A stretch of DNA of 64,000 nt from Undaria pinnatifida (taxonomy: Eukaryota; Sar; Phaeophyceae; Laminariales; Alariaceae), in contig JABAKD010000009.1 in the NCBI GenBank assembly GCA_012845835.1, positions 18,177,318 through 18,241,317 of the forward strand, read 5' to 3'. Both the position numbers and the translations under genes were made by a program. A model generated the notes under the pieces. The model worked only from the letters and a program-made list of their open reading frames with translations, searched no databases and was not told the origin of the DNA. This document shows, in pieces, positions 11,361 through 24,600 of the stretch; position 1 is the stretch's first letter; each line of letters starts with the position of its first letter.

Positions 11361-14300
11361 TTAGCCCGCTCTCCCCGACGAAACGACTTTGCCAGCTGAG
11401 GAAAGCCTCTCAAGTGCCACCGGAGAGCGAGAACTGTTCACACTGTCTCCGTTACTGCTCCGGCTTGCAAGAGATCGTTCGGTTCCTTGCGAAGCCGCCG
11501 GAAACGCCGCCACCAGTTCGCCATCACGTTGTCGTTGCCGCGCGAGCGATCGCCCGCGGATATTGCTCGGTTCTCTCCCCGCGCTGGCCGTACTTGCCAC
11601 AGGTTTGGAACCGCTACTTCCTCCTTCGTCCGAAGAGTATGAGGCATGGTCATCGCCGTTTTTCGGCCAGGGGCTGGCTGCGGTGGAACTGGAGGCTTCG
11701 GATGGGGATTCATCGCTGCTGTCGTATACGTTTCCGATCGGTTCAGCGCTGTTATCACTCCATGTTCCAGTTCCATTATCACCACTTCCTTGGGAAGAAA
11801 AGCTGTTGCCACCAGCCTCATTCCCTATGGTGGTGCTCCTAGTGTCCGCAAAATTGGCGCCGGCTTTAGTCCCTCCACTGGGTTTGATCGTGTTGGGGTC
11901 GTCGCTGCCGTAGGTATCAACAAGGGGGACAAGCAAAGGCATTGAGGCGGGCGAGTCTGGGCATTCAGCGGCCTCCTCCCTCCCCGTCCAAGAACCGACA
12001 CTGTCGCTGCTGCCCCGACCGCTTCTGTTCCTGATCATCAGTGAGCTGGAGCGGGAATGATGTCGAGGTATTCGAGATTGGAGACTTTCTGAAGACAAAA
12101 AGCGCCCAATGGTGCCGGCACTGACGACTCGGTCAGCTTTTACTAATTGGTCAACGGTATCACCCCTGGTGTTCAGGGTGCCTTCGGTAGCGTCGCTTGG
12201 CTTTTCGTCGCTCGCCGTTTGATCGACAGGGCCATCGCTGAAACGTCCTTGCTCCCTCAAAATGTGCACCTCCGTCGGTCGAGGTATTTCTAGCCTGGGT
12301 TCGCGCTTATCTATACCCCCTTGGCGGCCATCTCTGTCCTTGTCTGAGTTCAAGCGGGTGTTGTCGGTACCGGTGGTACCGTTAAGGAAAACTCCACTCA
12401 ACTCGTTGCCACAATTGGTCTTCTCGCTCAACCCCCCACCACTCACGTGGTCTAAAACATTGGGCATCGTCCCCGATCTTCTGCTATCGGAAAGCTTGAA
12501 GTGACCACCTCCGCCACGAGCACTCGCTGACCTTGCAATAGCTAGCTGAGAGCAAGCGCTTGCCACCGTCAGCTCTGAGCGACTCCTTCCGTCGCTGCAA
12601 ATGGAGCCACGTCCGAGAGCACGAGTTGTTTCGCTCTTCGCACCCACAACTCCACCACCGCCGGTTTCTATGGCCAGGCCGCTCGTGTCGTCTTTGGACT
12701 CCACAGCGCTTGTAGGGAGGTTTGATTCCCCACTTGCAGTCATGATGGTACCGCTGCGTTCCACGCGGCTTGCTTCTTTCTTCCCATCGTCGCCAGGCGG
12801 GGCGGCGCGAGAACCTGAGGTGAATTTTGACCTTCCGCGGTTGTGACGCGCGAGTCCGGAAGACCCGTACACACGCTTCGCGCTGCCGCTATCGCTGCCG
12901 GCAGCAGTGTCGCCTTCAGATGGCGGCGAAGGGGAAACACTTCGAGCGAGTAATCGATCTTCCAAGACGCTATTCTCCACCTTGAGGATGGAATTGTCCG
13001 CTTTGGCCCGTCGGATGTCAAGCTTAAGATCTCCGTTTTCTGTGACAAGGTCACGCACCTGTTGGAATGAACACGTGCACAAACAGTAGTTCGCCTTGCG
13101 CGGTTTTACTAGTTTTGTTTCCAGAACATAACTATGATACAATAGTAAACGATAGTGGTAATGCAGTGTTTCTTCTGTCCAGGATACATAAATATCCAAA
13201 TGCAAATATCACTATCGAATCCTTGTTACCAAGACCGCATAACACGTCGTTTTGCGTCATCGGCAACAAACGGAGCGAACTGCTCGACGGTGAGAGTCGC
13301 ATGGGTAATAAATCGCAGTGAATTGCCTCGACGTGGAACCTCTAGTCATTCTGCACGAGACTGTTACGCGGCAGGTTGGAGCTCCCATCAACGCCTGCGT
13401 GTATAGTACCGTCCCGAGCTAGAAATAAGTGTTTACGCCATTCAAAACTGTTTTATGATGCCGCCAGCGCATTGCCGTTGTCGTGTGCTCCATACAAGCA
13501 GACAACACACATGCATAATACTTCCACGGTGTAGTTGGGCATTTGATGAGATGCACAATATTTCATATCCCTAGCGGTAGACAACGGAAGCTATACGAAC
13601 AACCGCACTCGTTCGTGACGCACTCAGAAGCAGGGCAAGTGCAATACTATCTCCCCCCGACGATTGCGCCAACAGTACCCTCACCGGCGATCACATAAAG
13701 CACAGCAACCCACCGAAACAAGCACGCATTTAATAAGAAAACATCCAACAAACCGCGCCATTCCCTCCGACACAACGACACGACTGCAAGTTCACTCACC
13801 CGCAGGCTAAACCTCTCCAGCTGCGCTCTCAATCCCACCAACTCGTCTTCCAGCGCTGACATACGATCAAACACCAGTGTACTCTCGAGGAGCGCGTACC
13901 CTTGAACGGGACAAGCACAAAATGGGCAGCTGCGGAGGGGAGCATGTTTTGCATCGGGTGCGGGGGAAGCGGGTGGAGAGACTAATACTGTAAGGCAATC
14001 GATTGCTAGATGAACTCGAGAACATCGCAGGTTAGGTTGTGCGAGTGGGAGTCATCGCGAACCCATTATTACCCGCAAGACTCTTTTTTGAAATGTTTTT
14101 TCTTATACCGTTTGATGTCAAGGGGGGTCGAGGAAAGCAAAACCCACGAACGGGCTCTCACGGTGAAAGGTGCAGCTAATGCACGCGGAATTGGAATACA
14201 TGGTAGGCAAGACTGCGCGGGACGCGAGGGTCACTCTCGAATCTCGACTAACATTCGTAAAGTGCTGAGATATGATGCTAAGCTTCCTGTGTAGGAGTCA

Positions 14301-17300
14301 GAGCGTGTATCCATCTCCCTATTGAAGCGGAATAGCTTACGAAAGCAACAACGAAAGTCATGTACGACATCAAACACCAAAGGAGGTATAGCAGATGTAT
14401 CATCTCCCACGGTGCACAATTAGAGTACAAGACGGGTCGGGCGTGAAACATCTAATGCGGGAGAAGGATTCGGCAGACGAGGGTGAAAGCCAAAGATCGG
14501 ACGGGCCTTTGGAGTAAATAGCGCCCGTCATATTCGATGGGGGCATCATTTACGGTTCACTGTGTAGTCCTGCTTGCTGCGTTTCCCCGCAGTCAAGTAC
14601 CACCCCCCCTCCAAACCAACCTGGGGAGAGTATCGGCGCATGTAGAACATGCAGCGAGGTGTCGACATGGATTCAGCACCACCTCCTTGATTTCCGCTCT
14701 GCAGATCGGGCACTCAGGCTTCAGGGCCGCAGAAAAAATGCTGTGGTTCTCATCCGATGAGTAAGCGACTAACTCTAGCTTTTCTCTCTTGGTCCGCCCA
14801 AGCTGGTCCTCGAGCTCAGATACCTATCGTTGCAGGAGAACCCACACATTATATGGAAGCGAGCACATTAGGCCGTGCCATAACCATAGGCAACACGTTT
14901 CTATCCAGGCAGCGGGGTGGGGGCCGGGAACAAACAAGTTCGAAGGCAACGGATACAATGGTAACACGCCGGGGGGTGTTGTGCGTTGCAGCATAAGCAA
15001 AATGCCAACAGAAGCAATTTTTGCATCTAAACAAGATCATTCGTATTGATGTCAGAATGTTAGTTGACCCCTGAAGCGATATTGTTCACCTCCTAAGCAC
15101 GACAAGAGGGCGTGCTTTGTCGACAGCAACTACTTACAAATCTCACCTTTCCTCGTAGAGCGTCTGCCACACATTCCAAGGATGACGATGCTGTCGGTGA
15201 ATATAGGGCGGGTAGGGCAGGCAACAATGACAGGGGGGACGAAACGTGTGTAAGTTCCACTTGCGTGCTCTAATGTTGACACAGTCTAAGGAGGCGAACA
15301 GTCAGGATTTGGCTCTATATGCGAGTGGGTGTTGAGGATAAGCAACAACAAACAGAAGCCAGAACGCGCTACGATACAGATGTCCCGATAAATCGACCCC
15401 TGTAGTTTTTGAGGAGGCCCACCTTATGGGCATTTTTTCAGAGCTGTCGATACTACGATGCGAGAACAATTCACAACGCTAAGCACTCGACGCTCTCGGC
15501 TTGCAGTTACCAGTGTTGGTGTGACACAAACCGGAGATATTGCCAATTGCGGCATCCATCTTACAACTTCAACCAAACGGCTCCACCATCTGACAATCAC
15601 ACAATAACACAATCACCTCATCCTCACCGTCCCGGCCCTTGACCCTCGTACGATGACCGATTACGATCTCGCTCAGCTCTCGGGCGCATGCAGCGTCGAC
15701 ATCGGCGGGGGCGCCAGTCCCTATGACGTGATCGGGAAAGTCTCCGCTGGAGTCCGTTGCGGCAGAATCCGCTCCAAACTCGAGGAGAGTTTTAGCAACC
15801 TTTATCAATTGAATTACGCGACCACGTTCACCAACACAGGATGATTTTGGTCGTTTACAGTGCTTGTCTTCGCGCAACGTGGCTCTTCTTGCCTTTAAGC
15901 TCCGGGGTTACCTTTTGCACGAAAAATTGTAGAAAATCGCACTATGTACGACTGTACGCAGTACCAGTACGTAATCTTACGAATACGGGCACCAGACTTC
16001 GCCGACAGCCTGCGGAACCCATTTAGAACTGCGCGCCGTTTAGGCGTACAAATTACTTGGGATGTTTTTAATATAGTGGAATATGTTTCAGCAGTGAAAG
16101 CGTTGAAGTATTATTATGCTAAACTACATGAGGATCTACAAGGTCTGCGTGTGTCTGGACGGGAGCATATGCCTGGTGTTACGGAGACGCGTGCTATAGC
16201 ACAACACACAACGTACGGCAGGTACTGTACCTTCGGATGTCCCCATGCGCAGGCGAGGTGCAGTGGTGTAGCTTTCTCGCGCAAGTCCGACGCCTGGCTC
16301 GAGCAGGGAATGTAATTCCAACAAGCAGCTGGAAATGTGAACCGTAGCATATGCGACTCGTTATTTTGATCTCAGAAGGTGAGCGAGTATAATCGATACC
16401 ATTTGGCGACCAAGCGTCTCTGGGTCTCTGTCCTTAAGCCAGACAGGAAATCGTCGTCGGGTTCACCTTATTACACCTACGCATTTCCTTCCACAGCTGT
16501 CAGATTTTGTCCCCCTCAAAAACGGGTTTTATAGTCTCCGCGCACAGATCGATTAACATCACACCCGGTTGACCCTGGTACAAGCTACACTGTAGGTCCA
16601 AGGGGGGTCGCCGACCTATCTCCTTAATGAGGACACAGACCCAGTAATACGCGCGATCGGAGTATCACACACAGCTTGCAAATATGAGTTTCGACGAAAT
16701 CTTCGATCTCACAGCCGGAATGTATTTTTATTTTTACAACACACCTAGACTATACCTAGTCTATACCCCGTACGAAGCGAGAACCATATTTTACCCAATA
16801 CGAAGATATATACTGTTTGGGTAAGGCTGGTACCAACGAAACAAGAACAGAGATAACGAACGGTGAAGATAATGACCACGATTAAAAGACCGCGATCAAT
16901 AATAAAGTGCGTACTATTACTATTTTGGAAAAAAAAAAGATGAAAACGTCAGCTGGGAGTACGACCGATGGGTGATTGAAACTCAACTCTGCCAGCTGCG
17001 TGCTACGTCAGACACACTCATTGGGCGTGCTTGTGCGATTTTCCAATATGGTGTTTGTGAATTACGTCTACGATATAGTTGTTGATACTCAGTTTCATGG
17101 TAGGCCGTTCGCGCGTGTTCTATATGTATTCCTCATGAAAGGTGTAGGTCGATGACGCCCCTAGGTGCTACAAGGGTAACAGGACGATTTTAAATGGACG
17201 ATGTTACCATTCTGCGCACGGATACAATACAACCCGCAGAGAGGGAGGGGTAAGATAAATATATGTATGATATTGGTATAGACTAATACATGTTAAACAT

Positions 17301-18285
17301 AATGAAAATGAAGCAAAAAATGCCATCCATATAATACGATAATTGGACCTGGTCACATTTCAAATGAAAGACAATTTGAGTAATGGGACGAGAAAAATCG
17401 ATGTATAGACTAGACTAGACTAATATGATGATGTGAATACTACTATTCATATACTCAGGGTTTTTATGCGACATGAAGCGAGGATAGCATAGGATAGCCG
17501 AAACAAAGGCCACCTCACCCTCGCATTTGATCCGGCCTGGAGCAGCATTCGGACCACCACCGCGTGTCCTTTCCACGCTGCAAAAAAGAGCGGCGTCCAT
17601 CCCGACTCGTCCAACCCGTCTTTGTCAGCACCGCACTGTAGCAACAGACGGACAACATCGGTGTGTCCCTTCTGGGCAGACAGGTGGAGAGGGGACGTTC
17701 CTGCTTGATCTCGATCGTCCACGGGCGCCCATGCCTCGAGCAACAACCGTGCCACCTTCAAGTGTCCTTGATAAGACGCCAAATGCAGGGGGGTCAAATG
17801 CCGTAAAGTGGCCGCCCCAGCATTGGCCCCTTTCGACAGAAGGAGCGAAGCTACCTCCGCGTACCCCTGTAGCAGCCACAACGTGTCAGGTTGTTAGGGA
17901 GGATGAGGATGGCTTATGCATCTGGCGTTGCAGAATTCAGGATTGCTCATCGATAAAACCCTTTTGGTTACACGCCTCGTACGGATCATACGTTGACTGC
18001 TGTTGTATGAGGCACGAGCAAGCACTACGTACAGCAGTATACTCGTACAAGGGACACATCCAGGTATATAACTTGGTCGACGATTACCTGACGACAAGCA
18101 ATATGCAGTAAACTCCTCCCGGTTTTAGGGCTGGAAATATTGGGATTGCCCCCGGATTCTAAGAATGCGAGGACGTCCTCGACGTGGCCCTCCCGTACAG
18201 CTTCTGAGATGGCGTCCAATCCCGACTCGTCAGCTACTGCGCCGTCATGGTCATCCATGTCCTTTCCCTTTTCCTCCGTAGCCAT
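11361..18285 (-). CDS. Ankyrin-repeat RING-finger protein, probable E3 ubiquitin ligase (951 aa)
   Basis: Minus-strand exons: 18285..18088, 17866..17519, 16293..16231, 15799..15628, 15190..15147, 14823..14621, 13929..13800, 13058..11361; 2856 nt, a whole number of codons. All junctions are GT-AG. Residues ~20-235 hold about six ankyrin repeats (TPLHLASYQGHLKVARLLL, SPLHLSAQKGHTDVVRLLL, TPLFFAAWKGHAVVVRMLL). Residues ~276-300 are a charged helix. The C3HC4 RING spans ~313-347 with C313, C316, C328, H330, C334, C337, C344 and C347. A coiled coil follows (~365-430), then a ~520-residue Ser/Gly-rich tail in one terminal exon. Ankyrin plus RING is the layout of plant XB3/XBAT E3 ligases, so substrate binding by the repeats and E2 recruitment by the RING are inferred. 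If the exon-4 donor is not used, reading continues to a stop at 15569 and gives a 279-residue ankyrin-only form. Confidence 0.85.
16320..17518 (-). other. Long intron of the ankyrin-RING gene
   Basis: Apart from the foldback modules at 16490-16735 and 16935-17010, I see only AT-rich sequence and short repeats (ACTAGACT at 17408-17422). No coding exon with ankyrin similarity is visible here. Confidence 0.5.
16490..16735 (+). repeat. Solo foldback-family terminal module in an ankyrin-RING intron
   Basis: The module begins near TTCCTTCCACAGCTGTCAGA, runs through GTCGCCGACCTAT and CGCGCGATCGGAGTATCACA, and ends ATGAGTTTCGACG...CTCACAGC...TGTATTTTTA. It matches the modules at 33.7, 35.2 and 43.8-44.2 kb. 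A more diverged inverted relative lies at about 16935-17010. Confidence 0.75.
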
Positions 18286-18693
18286 GACAAGCTATATAAC
18301 GAGGGGTGGTTTACGGCGCAATGCTTTAATGCATCATTCGAGCGGCATGACGCGCGGTGCCACCTTGTCAATCGTTGCAGCGCCGACGCTCTAATCGCCT
18401 TTTGTAGCGTGCTCCAATCCCCTAGCTCCTTTTTCAGTACAGTACGTCAAACGTATTATGAGCAGTCTTGTCGGTGGATTAGGTAAAAAATCGAAAAAAA
18501 AACATCGACCGTTTCACAATTTTGAGAGGTATGATTCCAGGATTTGAACAACGTCAAGAATTGCTCCAATGGCTGTGAGCTTTGGCAGACGCGTGTCGGG
18601 GTCGGAAGCAAGCCACAGCATCTCAGGGGAAGGACAGCTTGACCAACCCTCACTCCACCAGAGCACCCGGTTACATTCGTGCACTTGCTCATT
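18286..18693. promoter_or_regulatory. Shared 5' region between divergent ankyrin-RING and KH genes
   Basis: The two ATG codons (18285 on minus, 18694 on plus) are 408 bp apart and face away from each other, so both promoters and 5' leaders must lie here unless upstream non-coding exons exist. No clear TATA box or other known element is recognised. Confidence 0.5.
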
Positions 18694-21600
18694 ATGGCGG
18701 ACGTTCTCCCCGATGACCCCGTTGCCCGCGCCAAGGCCATCGCGCTCAAACTCACGGCCACGTCGATCCCTGGCGAGGACCCGGGAGCCTCGGTGGGTCT
18801 GAATGGGATGCAGGCGCCTGCCTCTGAATCAGGTATGGGGGCAGTTCGGTGCGGCATGGTATGGCGTGATATGCACGATGGAGTGTAGCCCGCGGAAGTT
18901 GGCACCGATCCCAACCCGTTTTTTTTTGTTTCCTGGGCTGGCGTGATGCATAGTTTTCGTGGAAGGGCGAAAGTGCCGGGTTGGTGACCTACCTCTTTGT
19001 CTCCCTTATTTTGCGATCGATGATCACGCACTCAAAACGCGACATAAGCAAACTTTACACTAGAAGAGAGTATCGAAACCATTAAAGCCATTTGCTCATC
19101 CTGCCCCAGCCACAACAACTCGCTCGTGTGTCTGTGAACATTGTTTCAAATGTCAAGTTTTTTGTGGTGCACGCGCGTGTGCGTCCTCTCTCATTTTTCT
19201 TCTCTCTTCTCTGATTCTGCAGTTCCACTGCTTTAGTTGCTGGCTTTTGGCTGTGTTTGATGTAGACCTCGATCCTGATAATCTTTCCTTTTGCGCTGAT
19301 GGTCATGTATCGGTTTCGCAGAGTTGGGGAAGCGGAAGAACAGGTGGGGTGAAGACCCCCAGCCTGCCCCTTCCATGCCAGCAGGATTCGGCCTCCCAGC
19401 GGCCCTGATGGCCCAAGCTGCGGGCGGCGCAACGACTGCTCGCAAAAAGCTCTTCGTGCCTGTCAACGAGCACCCCGACTTCAACTTCATGGGTGTCTTG
19501 ATTGGCCCTCGTGGGAGCTCGCTCAAGGCAATGGAGCAGCGGACGGGTGCCAAGATCCTCATCCGCGGCCGCGGGAGCCAAAAAGAGCAAAACTCGGCTG
19601 ACCCCGAGGCAAACGAGGAAATGCACGTGGTCATCGAAGGCACAGACCAGGCTGTAGCCGTCGCGACGGCCGAGGTGGAGTCGATCTTCAAGGACCCCCA
19701 CCGCGCCACCCTTGTCAAGAACGAGCAGTTGAAAAATCTGGCAGACCTAAACGGAGGAGGCGGCGGCTACGGGAGCGCGGGCGCTTATGGGCCGACCGGT
19801 GGCATGGGGGGGGGTGGGGGGGGCGAGGACCACGAGGTGGAGATGGCGGTCCCTAGCAAGATGGTGGGGCTCATAATCGGCCGCGGGGGGCAGAACATCC
19901 AGTCAATGCAGCGCGACTTCCAGATCACCATCCAGATCGCTAGCCAGAGCGACGTCCCGGCCGGATCGGACACCCGTCCGGTGAAGCTGAAGGGCAGTCA
20001 CCAGTCGGTCGAACAGTGCCGCGCCAAGATCAACCAGATCATTTCCGACAGGGAGAACGAGCTCACCGGCGGCTTTTTGCCGGGGGGTGTTGGCGGCACG
20101 GGCGCCGGTGGCGGCGCCCACTACGGCCCTGGACGCGACTCGGGTGGTGCGCAGGCGACGAACCATCTGACCATCCCGGATGACAAGGTGGGACTCGTGA
20201 TCGGAAAGGGCGGCGGGACTATCAAGGGGGTGCAAGGGCGCACCGGGGCCAACATCCAGATCCCTGGAGATCCGGACGAGAGCGACCGGTCGAAGCGCAC
20301 GATTGTCATCTCGGCGGGAACCCAGGACGCGGCGGACCGAGCGATGGCGGAGGTGCAGAACATTTTGAGCGCGGACGCGGCGGCCATGGGCAGTACCTCG
20401 GGCATCCCGCCGGGGTCTCAGGTGCTGTACGTGATCATTCCAGATGACAAGGTGAGAAGTGAGAGGAATTTAATTGTTGGGAGGGAGAGTGTAGACGTAT
20501 GATGTCCGCCTTGTGGTTTTAGCTCTTGTCTGTACGAATACGGGTGTATGTTCTTACGTTTAATAACGGGTTCGTGGCCTTTGCTTTGGCGAGAGCTGCT
20601 CAAGGCTCTCAAGGCTGTCATAGCACTTTCCATCGAAGGACGAACCACGCTTTGCGGCTTGCTTCACTCTGCTGAGTGCACTTTGATTATCTGTACTCTA
20701 GTTGCGATACGTATTGTTGTGTGGGTATCCTTACTAATTTATTAATACCTCTCAAGGCTGTCATGTAGCACTTTCCATCGAAGGACGAACCACGCTTTGC
20801 GGCTTGCTTTGCTCTGCTTAGTGCACTCTGATTATCTGTACTCTATTAATAGTTGCGATATTGTTGTGTGGGTATCCTTACTAATTTATTCATACCTTTA
20901 GTGATATGATACCCATGTTGTATGTACGGCCCTCATGTTGTGGGAAGCCAGTCAGAGCTCTGAAATTCCAGCCTGTGCATGAGTACAAAAGCAGTAGTAT
21001 TACAGCCGTGGTACTTGCTGTTCCTCCGAAACACGAAGGTGCAAGGCCCTGTATGATCTGCGGTGTTGTTTCGTATAATGCGATCAGCAGCACCGCGGAG
21101 CAAAAACTTTACAGCGAACGAGTCACGATGAGTTTTGACTTTTTTGCTGCAGCACCTGTTGTCTGTCAAGCCTGGTATATCCGGTTGGATTGCTGTACTG
21201 GTACGCGCTTTTACCGGTACAAGAAGCTGGTCCGGCCGAGAGGATCATGCTGTATTGGGAAGCTTTTCCCAACGCAATTTTTGTTTTTTACGCATTTCGA
21301 GTTGAAATTTTGTATGGATCTCCCTTGCAGTACGACCGAACGATTCAAAGGAGGTCGTTTTCTTTTTTCATGGCAGGAGCATATGGTCGTTTCAAGAAAT
21401 ATCCGGATCACGTTTTCGCCAAAAAGTGAGGGGGGAAAATAAAACATCAACGTTGACCCTCTACAAAGCTGTGGACGAAAGCAATGCGAATCACGTGCTG
21501 AAAAACGAGTGGAAAAAATCGATAATATGGGTTAGGAAATCCAGATTTTGTGTCCCTCCTCGTAACATACTGACTTTTGTGTTGCAGATATTAGGCGCGT

Positions 21601-24600
21601 CATATTTCTTGGTAGACAACGAATTAGGCGATGGCGAGGATATTGATCGTTTCGTCATGCCTAGAGGAATGTTCATACCAAGAATCAGCCAAATCCACTG
21701 CTGTACATCTTTCGGACTTTCGTAAAGAATTGAGTATTGAGACACCCCAATAGTGTTGGAATTTACTCGACATTGACTTTCTCGACGAAATAACTCGGAT
21801 TCGAAAAATTCCAACGTCTGCATATGCGCTGCAGCCTCGGGAACACTGCTGTAAAATATGGAGTCCTAGTATTTCCAAATGGTGGTGAAAACGCCGATTC
21901 AACGAAATTTTGTTTTACGGCTGGACAAGCTCGTAGCTTTAAATTTCAAATGGCAGCCTTCTAAGTTGCAACTACAACCGTGTATTTTGTGACACTTCTT
22001 GGAGATAGTGTCTGGGCGTTTTTGCAGTAGCAGAAGGGTTAAGCAGAAGGTCTTGAGCAGTTCTCGCAGTGTAGTTGGACTGCGATGGTACTGCTCAGAG
22101 TAGTACTCGTTATGTGCCGCTGTGCTTTCTGCTGTTTGTCGTAAACTGATTTGCGTTTATCATGTAACTACTAGTGGTACTCCCGAAATATGCCAGTTGC
22201 CGGCCGGTATGGCGGACAAAAACAAATTGGTGCTGTATCCTCTGTATTAAGTACTAAAAGAACAAAATAATAACCGGGCAGTACGACAATGCCGCCGTAC
22301 GTACGGTAGTAAAGGTATCATCCTCTGTATGTAAGTTTTGCAAAACAAAAAAGATAACACGGCAGCAGTAGTACGTACGGTAGTAAAGAACAGGAGTGCA
22401 GCATTTTTTATTATTATTTTTTTTTTTATCCTCCGGCGGAAGGAGTGCAGCAGTGGGGACGGTGGTACTCCCAAGCACCAGTGGGAGGCCGGTATTAAAT
22501 TGTACCTGGTAGAAACAAAAAAAAGGGTTCATCTCCCACAGGACGCAAAAAGACTCCCACGTACAGAACGGCCCACCCACCCACCACGGACGACGCAGTG
22601 CACTCTCCACCCACCCACCGACCAAACTTTCACTACATACAGCAGAACAACAGTGCAGCAGTCCGTACATCAGAACACCCGTGCGGCAGTACGTACAGCA
22701 GTATACACCTGGTACGCGGGGCGCAGTTGGTTGGTTGGTTCTTATGAAACAGGAAACAGCAAAAAAAAGACTCCCACGTACAGAACGGTCCACCCACTCA
22801 CCACGGACGACGCAGTGCACCCTCCACCCACCCACCGACCAAACCTTTACTACATACAGCAGAACAGCAGTGCAGCAGTACGTACAGCACAGCCAAACAG
22901 CAGTGCAGCAGTACGTACATCAGAACAGCTGTGCAGCAGTACATACAGCAGTATACACCTGGTACGCGGGGCGCAGTTAGTTGGTTGGTCCTTATGAAAC
23001 AGGAAACAGCAAAAAAAAGACTCCCACGTACAAAACGGCCCACCCACCCACCACGGACGACGCAGTGCACGCTTCATCCATCCACCGACCAAACCTTTAC
23101 TACATACAGCAGAACAGCAGTGCAGCAGTACGTACATCAGAACAGCAGTGCAGCAGTACGTACAGCACAACAAAACACCACCCACCATGCACCCACGAAC
23201 CTACCCAGTACAGCAGTGCAGCAATGCAGCAGTACCTAGAGCAATACACCTGACAGGCGAGCAGCAGCCGATTTGTTGGTTACAATGCTCTCGGGCTGGT
23301 TAGGCCAAGCCAAAAGCGCTGGTTAGGCCAAGCCAAAAGCGCCCGTTTTGCCAATTTTGCGCACGGCGAGCGGCGACGGCTGGACGCTGCTGTGTTTGGT
23401 CCTGGTGTTGTGTGATTGCTGTTGACGCAGACGCGCTTGTGGTCTCGTGTCCATGGCTGTGTCCATGGCCCAAGTGAAAATAATTAGCAGGCAGAAGGAA
23501 ATAACTCGAGTAGCATTTGTTGTTCAACATTTATTTTTAGTCTTCCTCACAATATAGTTGGGAGTTCGAAAAAAAAAAATTAGCAGGCAGCGACGAAGAA
23601 AAAGCGGGGGGGGGGGCAAGCGAGCCGTCCCCGGGAGGGCGATTTCCACGCTCCCCCCTCGCCGAGGTGGGGCACCGACGGCCGTTCTTTCGCCGGCATG
23701 TCGTAGTGCTGCTGTGCGGATGGGACGTGGCGGCACCGCGAGGCCGCCTGAGGCCGAGTGGAGCTCGGGAGTCGCCGCTTTTCTGGGGGGGGTGTTTGAA
23801 CCAAGATATTTTTCAAAGATCCAAAACGTCACGACCACCTTCACGACCATCCTTAGCGTATTAATTAATAAGGATGCGTGAGCCTCTGCGGATACTTCGT
23901 ACCAGGTACCAAAGTAAACCCCGCCCGTCAAAGTCACGAACACCCCTCTAACCACCCGCCTGACGCCTTCGTTGGAACCCTGATGTCAGGTGGGCCTGGT
24001 GATCGGCAAGGGCGGGTCGACCATCAAAGAACTACAAAACCGCACGGGATGTCGCATCCAGATCCCGTCCCAGGTTGACCCCGGAACGCACCCCCCTACT
24101 AGGCGTGTCACCCTCACGGGGGTGGGCGAGTCCCCCCACAACGCCAAGCGCGACATCGAGATGATGGTCCAAGACGACGACCGTAACCGCTTCGGCGGCG
24201 GCGGTGGCGGTGGCGGTGGCGGCGGCGGCGGCGGCGTCGGCGGTGGCGGCCCTCCCCCTCACCAGCAGGGGTACGGGTCGCCCCCCCCCGGGCGCTACGG
24301 TGGCCCTCCCGCTCCGTATGGGGCCCCGCCCCCTCAGTACTACGGGGCGCCCCCTCCGCAGCAGCACCAGCCGCCTTACCAGCCCTCTCCGTACGGGCAC
24401 CCGCCGCCGCAGCAGTACCAGCCTGTTCCGCAGTACCAGCCGTACGGGCAGCCGCCACCTCAGCAGCAGCAGGTGAGGGCGTTTCGATTCCCTATTTCCG
24501 TACGTAATTCGTAGTAGTTCGCGAAGCATTTTTGTGGTTCTGTGATCGTAGAAGTTACCAATTCCGACGTGGCCGTGCTGTTGATGTACCAATAAATTGG

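Noticed and set aside
11389-11913. 174-codon plus-strand ORF
   Set aside because: Antisense shadow of the terminal exon of the ankyrin-RING gene.
22254-23253. Overlapping ORFs of 90-219 codons in several frames on both strands
   Set aside because: They follow the CAGCAGTGCAGCAGTACGTA-type tandem repeats of the Helitron-like element; composition is set by the repeat and no domain is present. The same holds for 47454-48489.
24032-24592. 186-codon minus-strand ORF rich in Arg and Leu
   Set aside because: Antisense to KH4 and the Gly/Pro/Gln exon of the KH gene.
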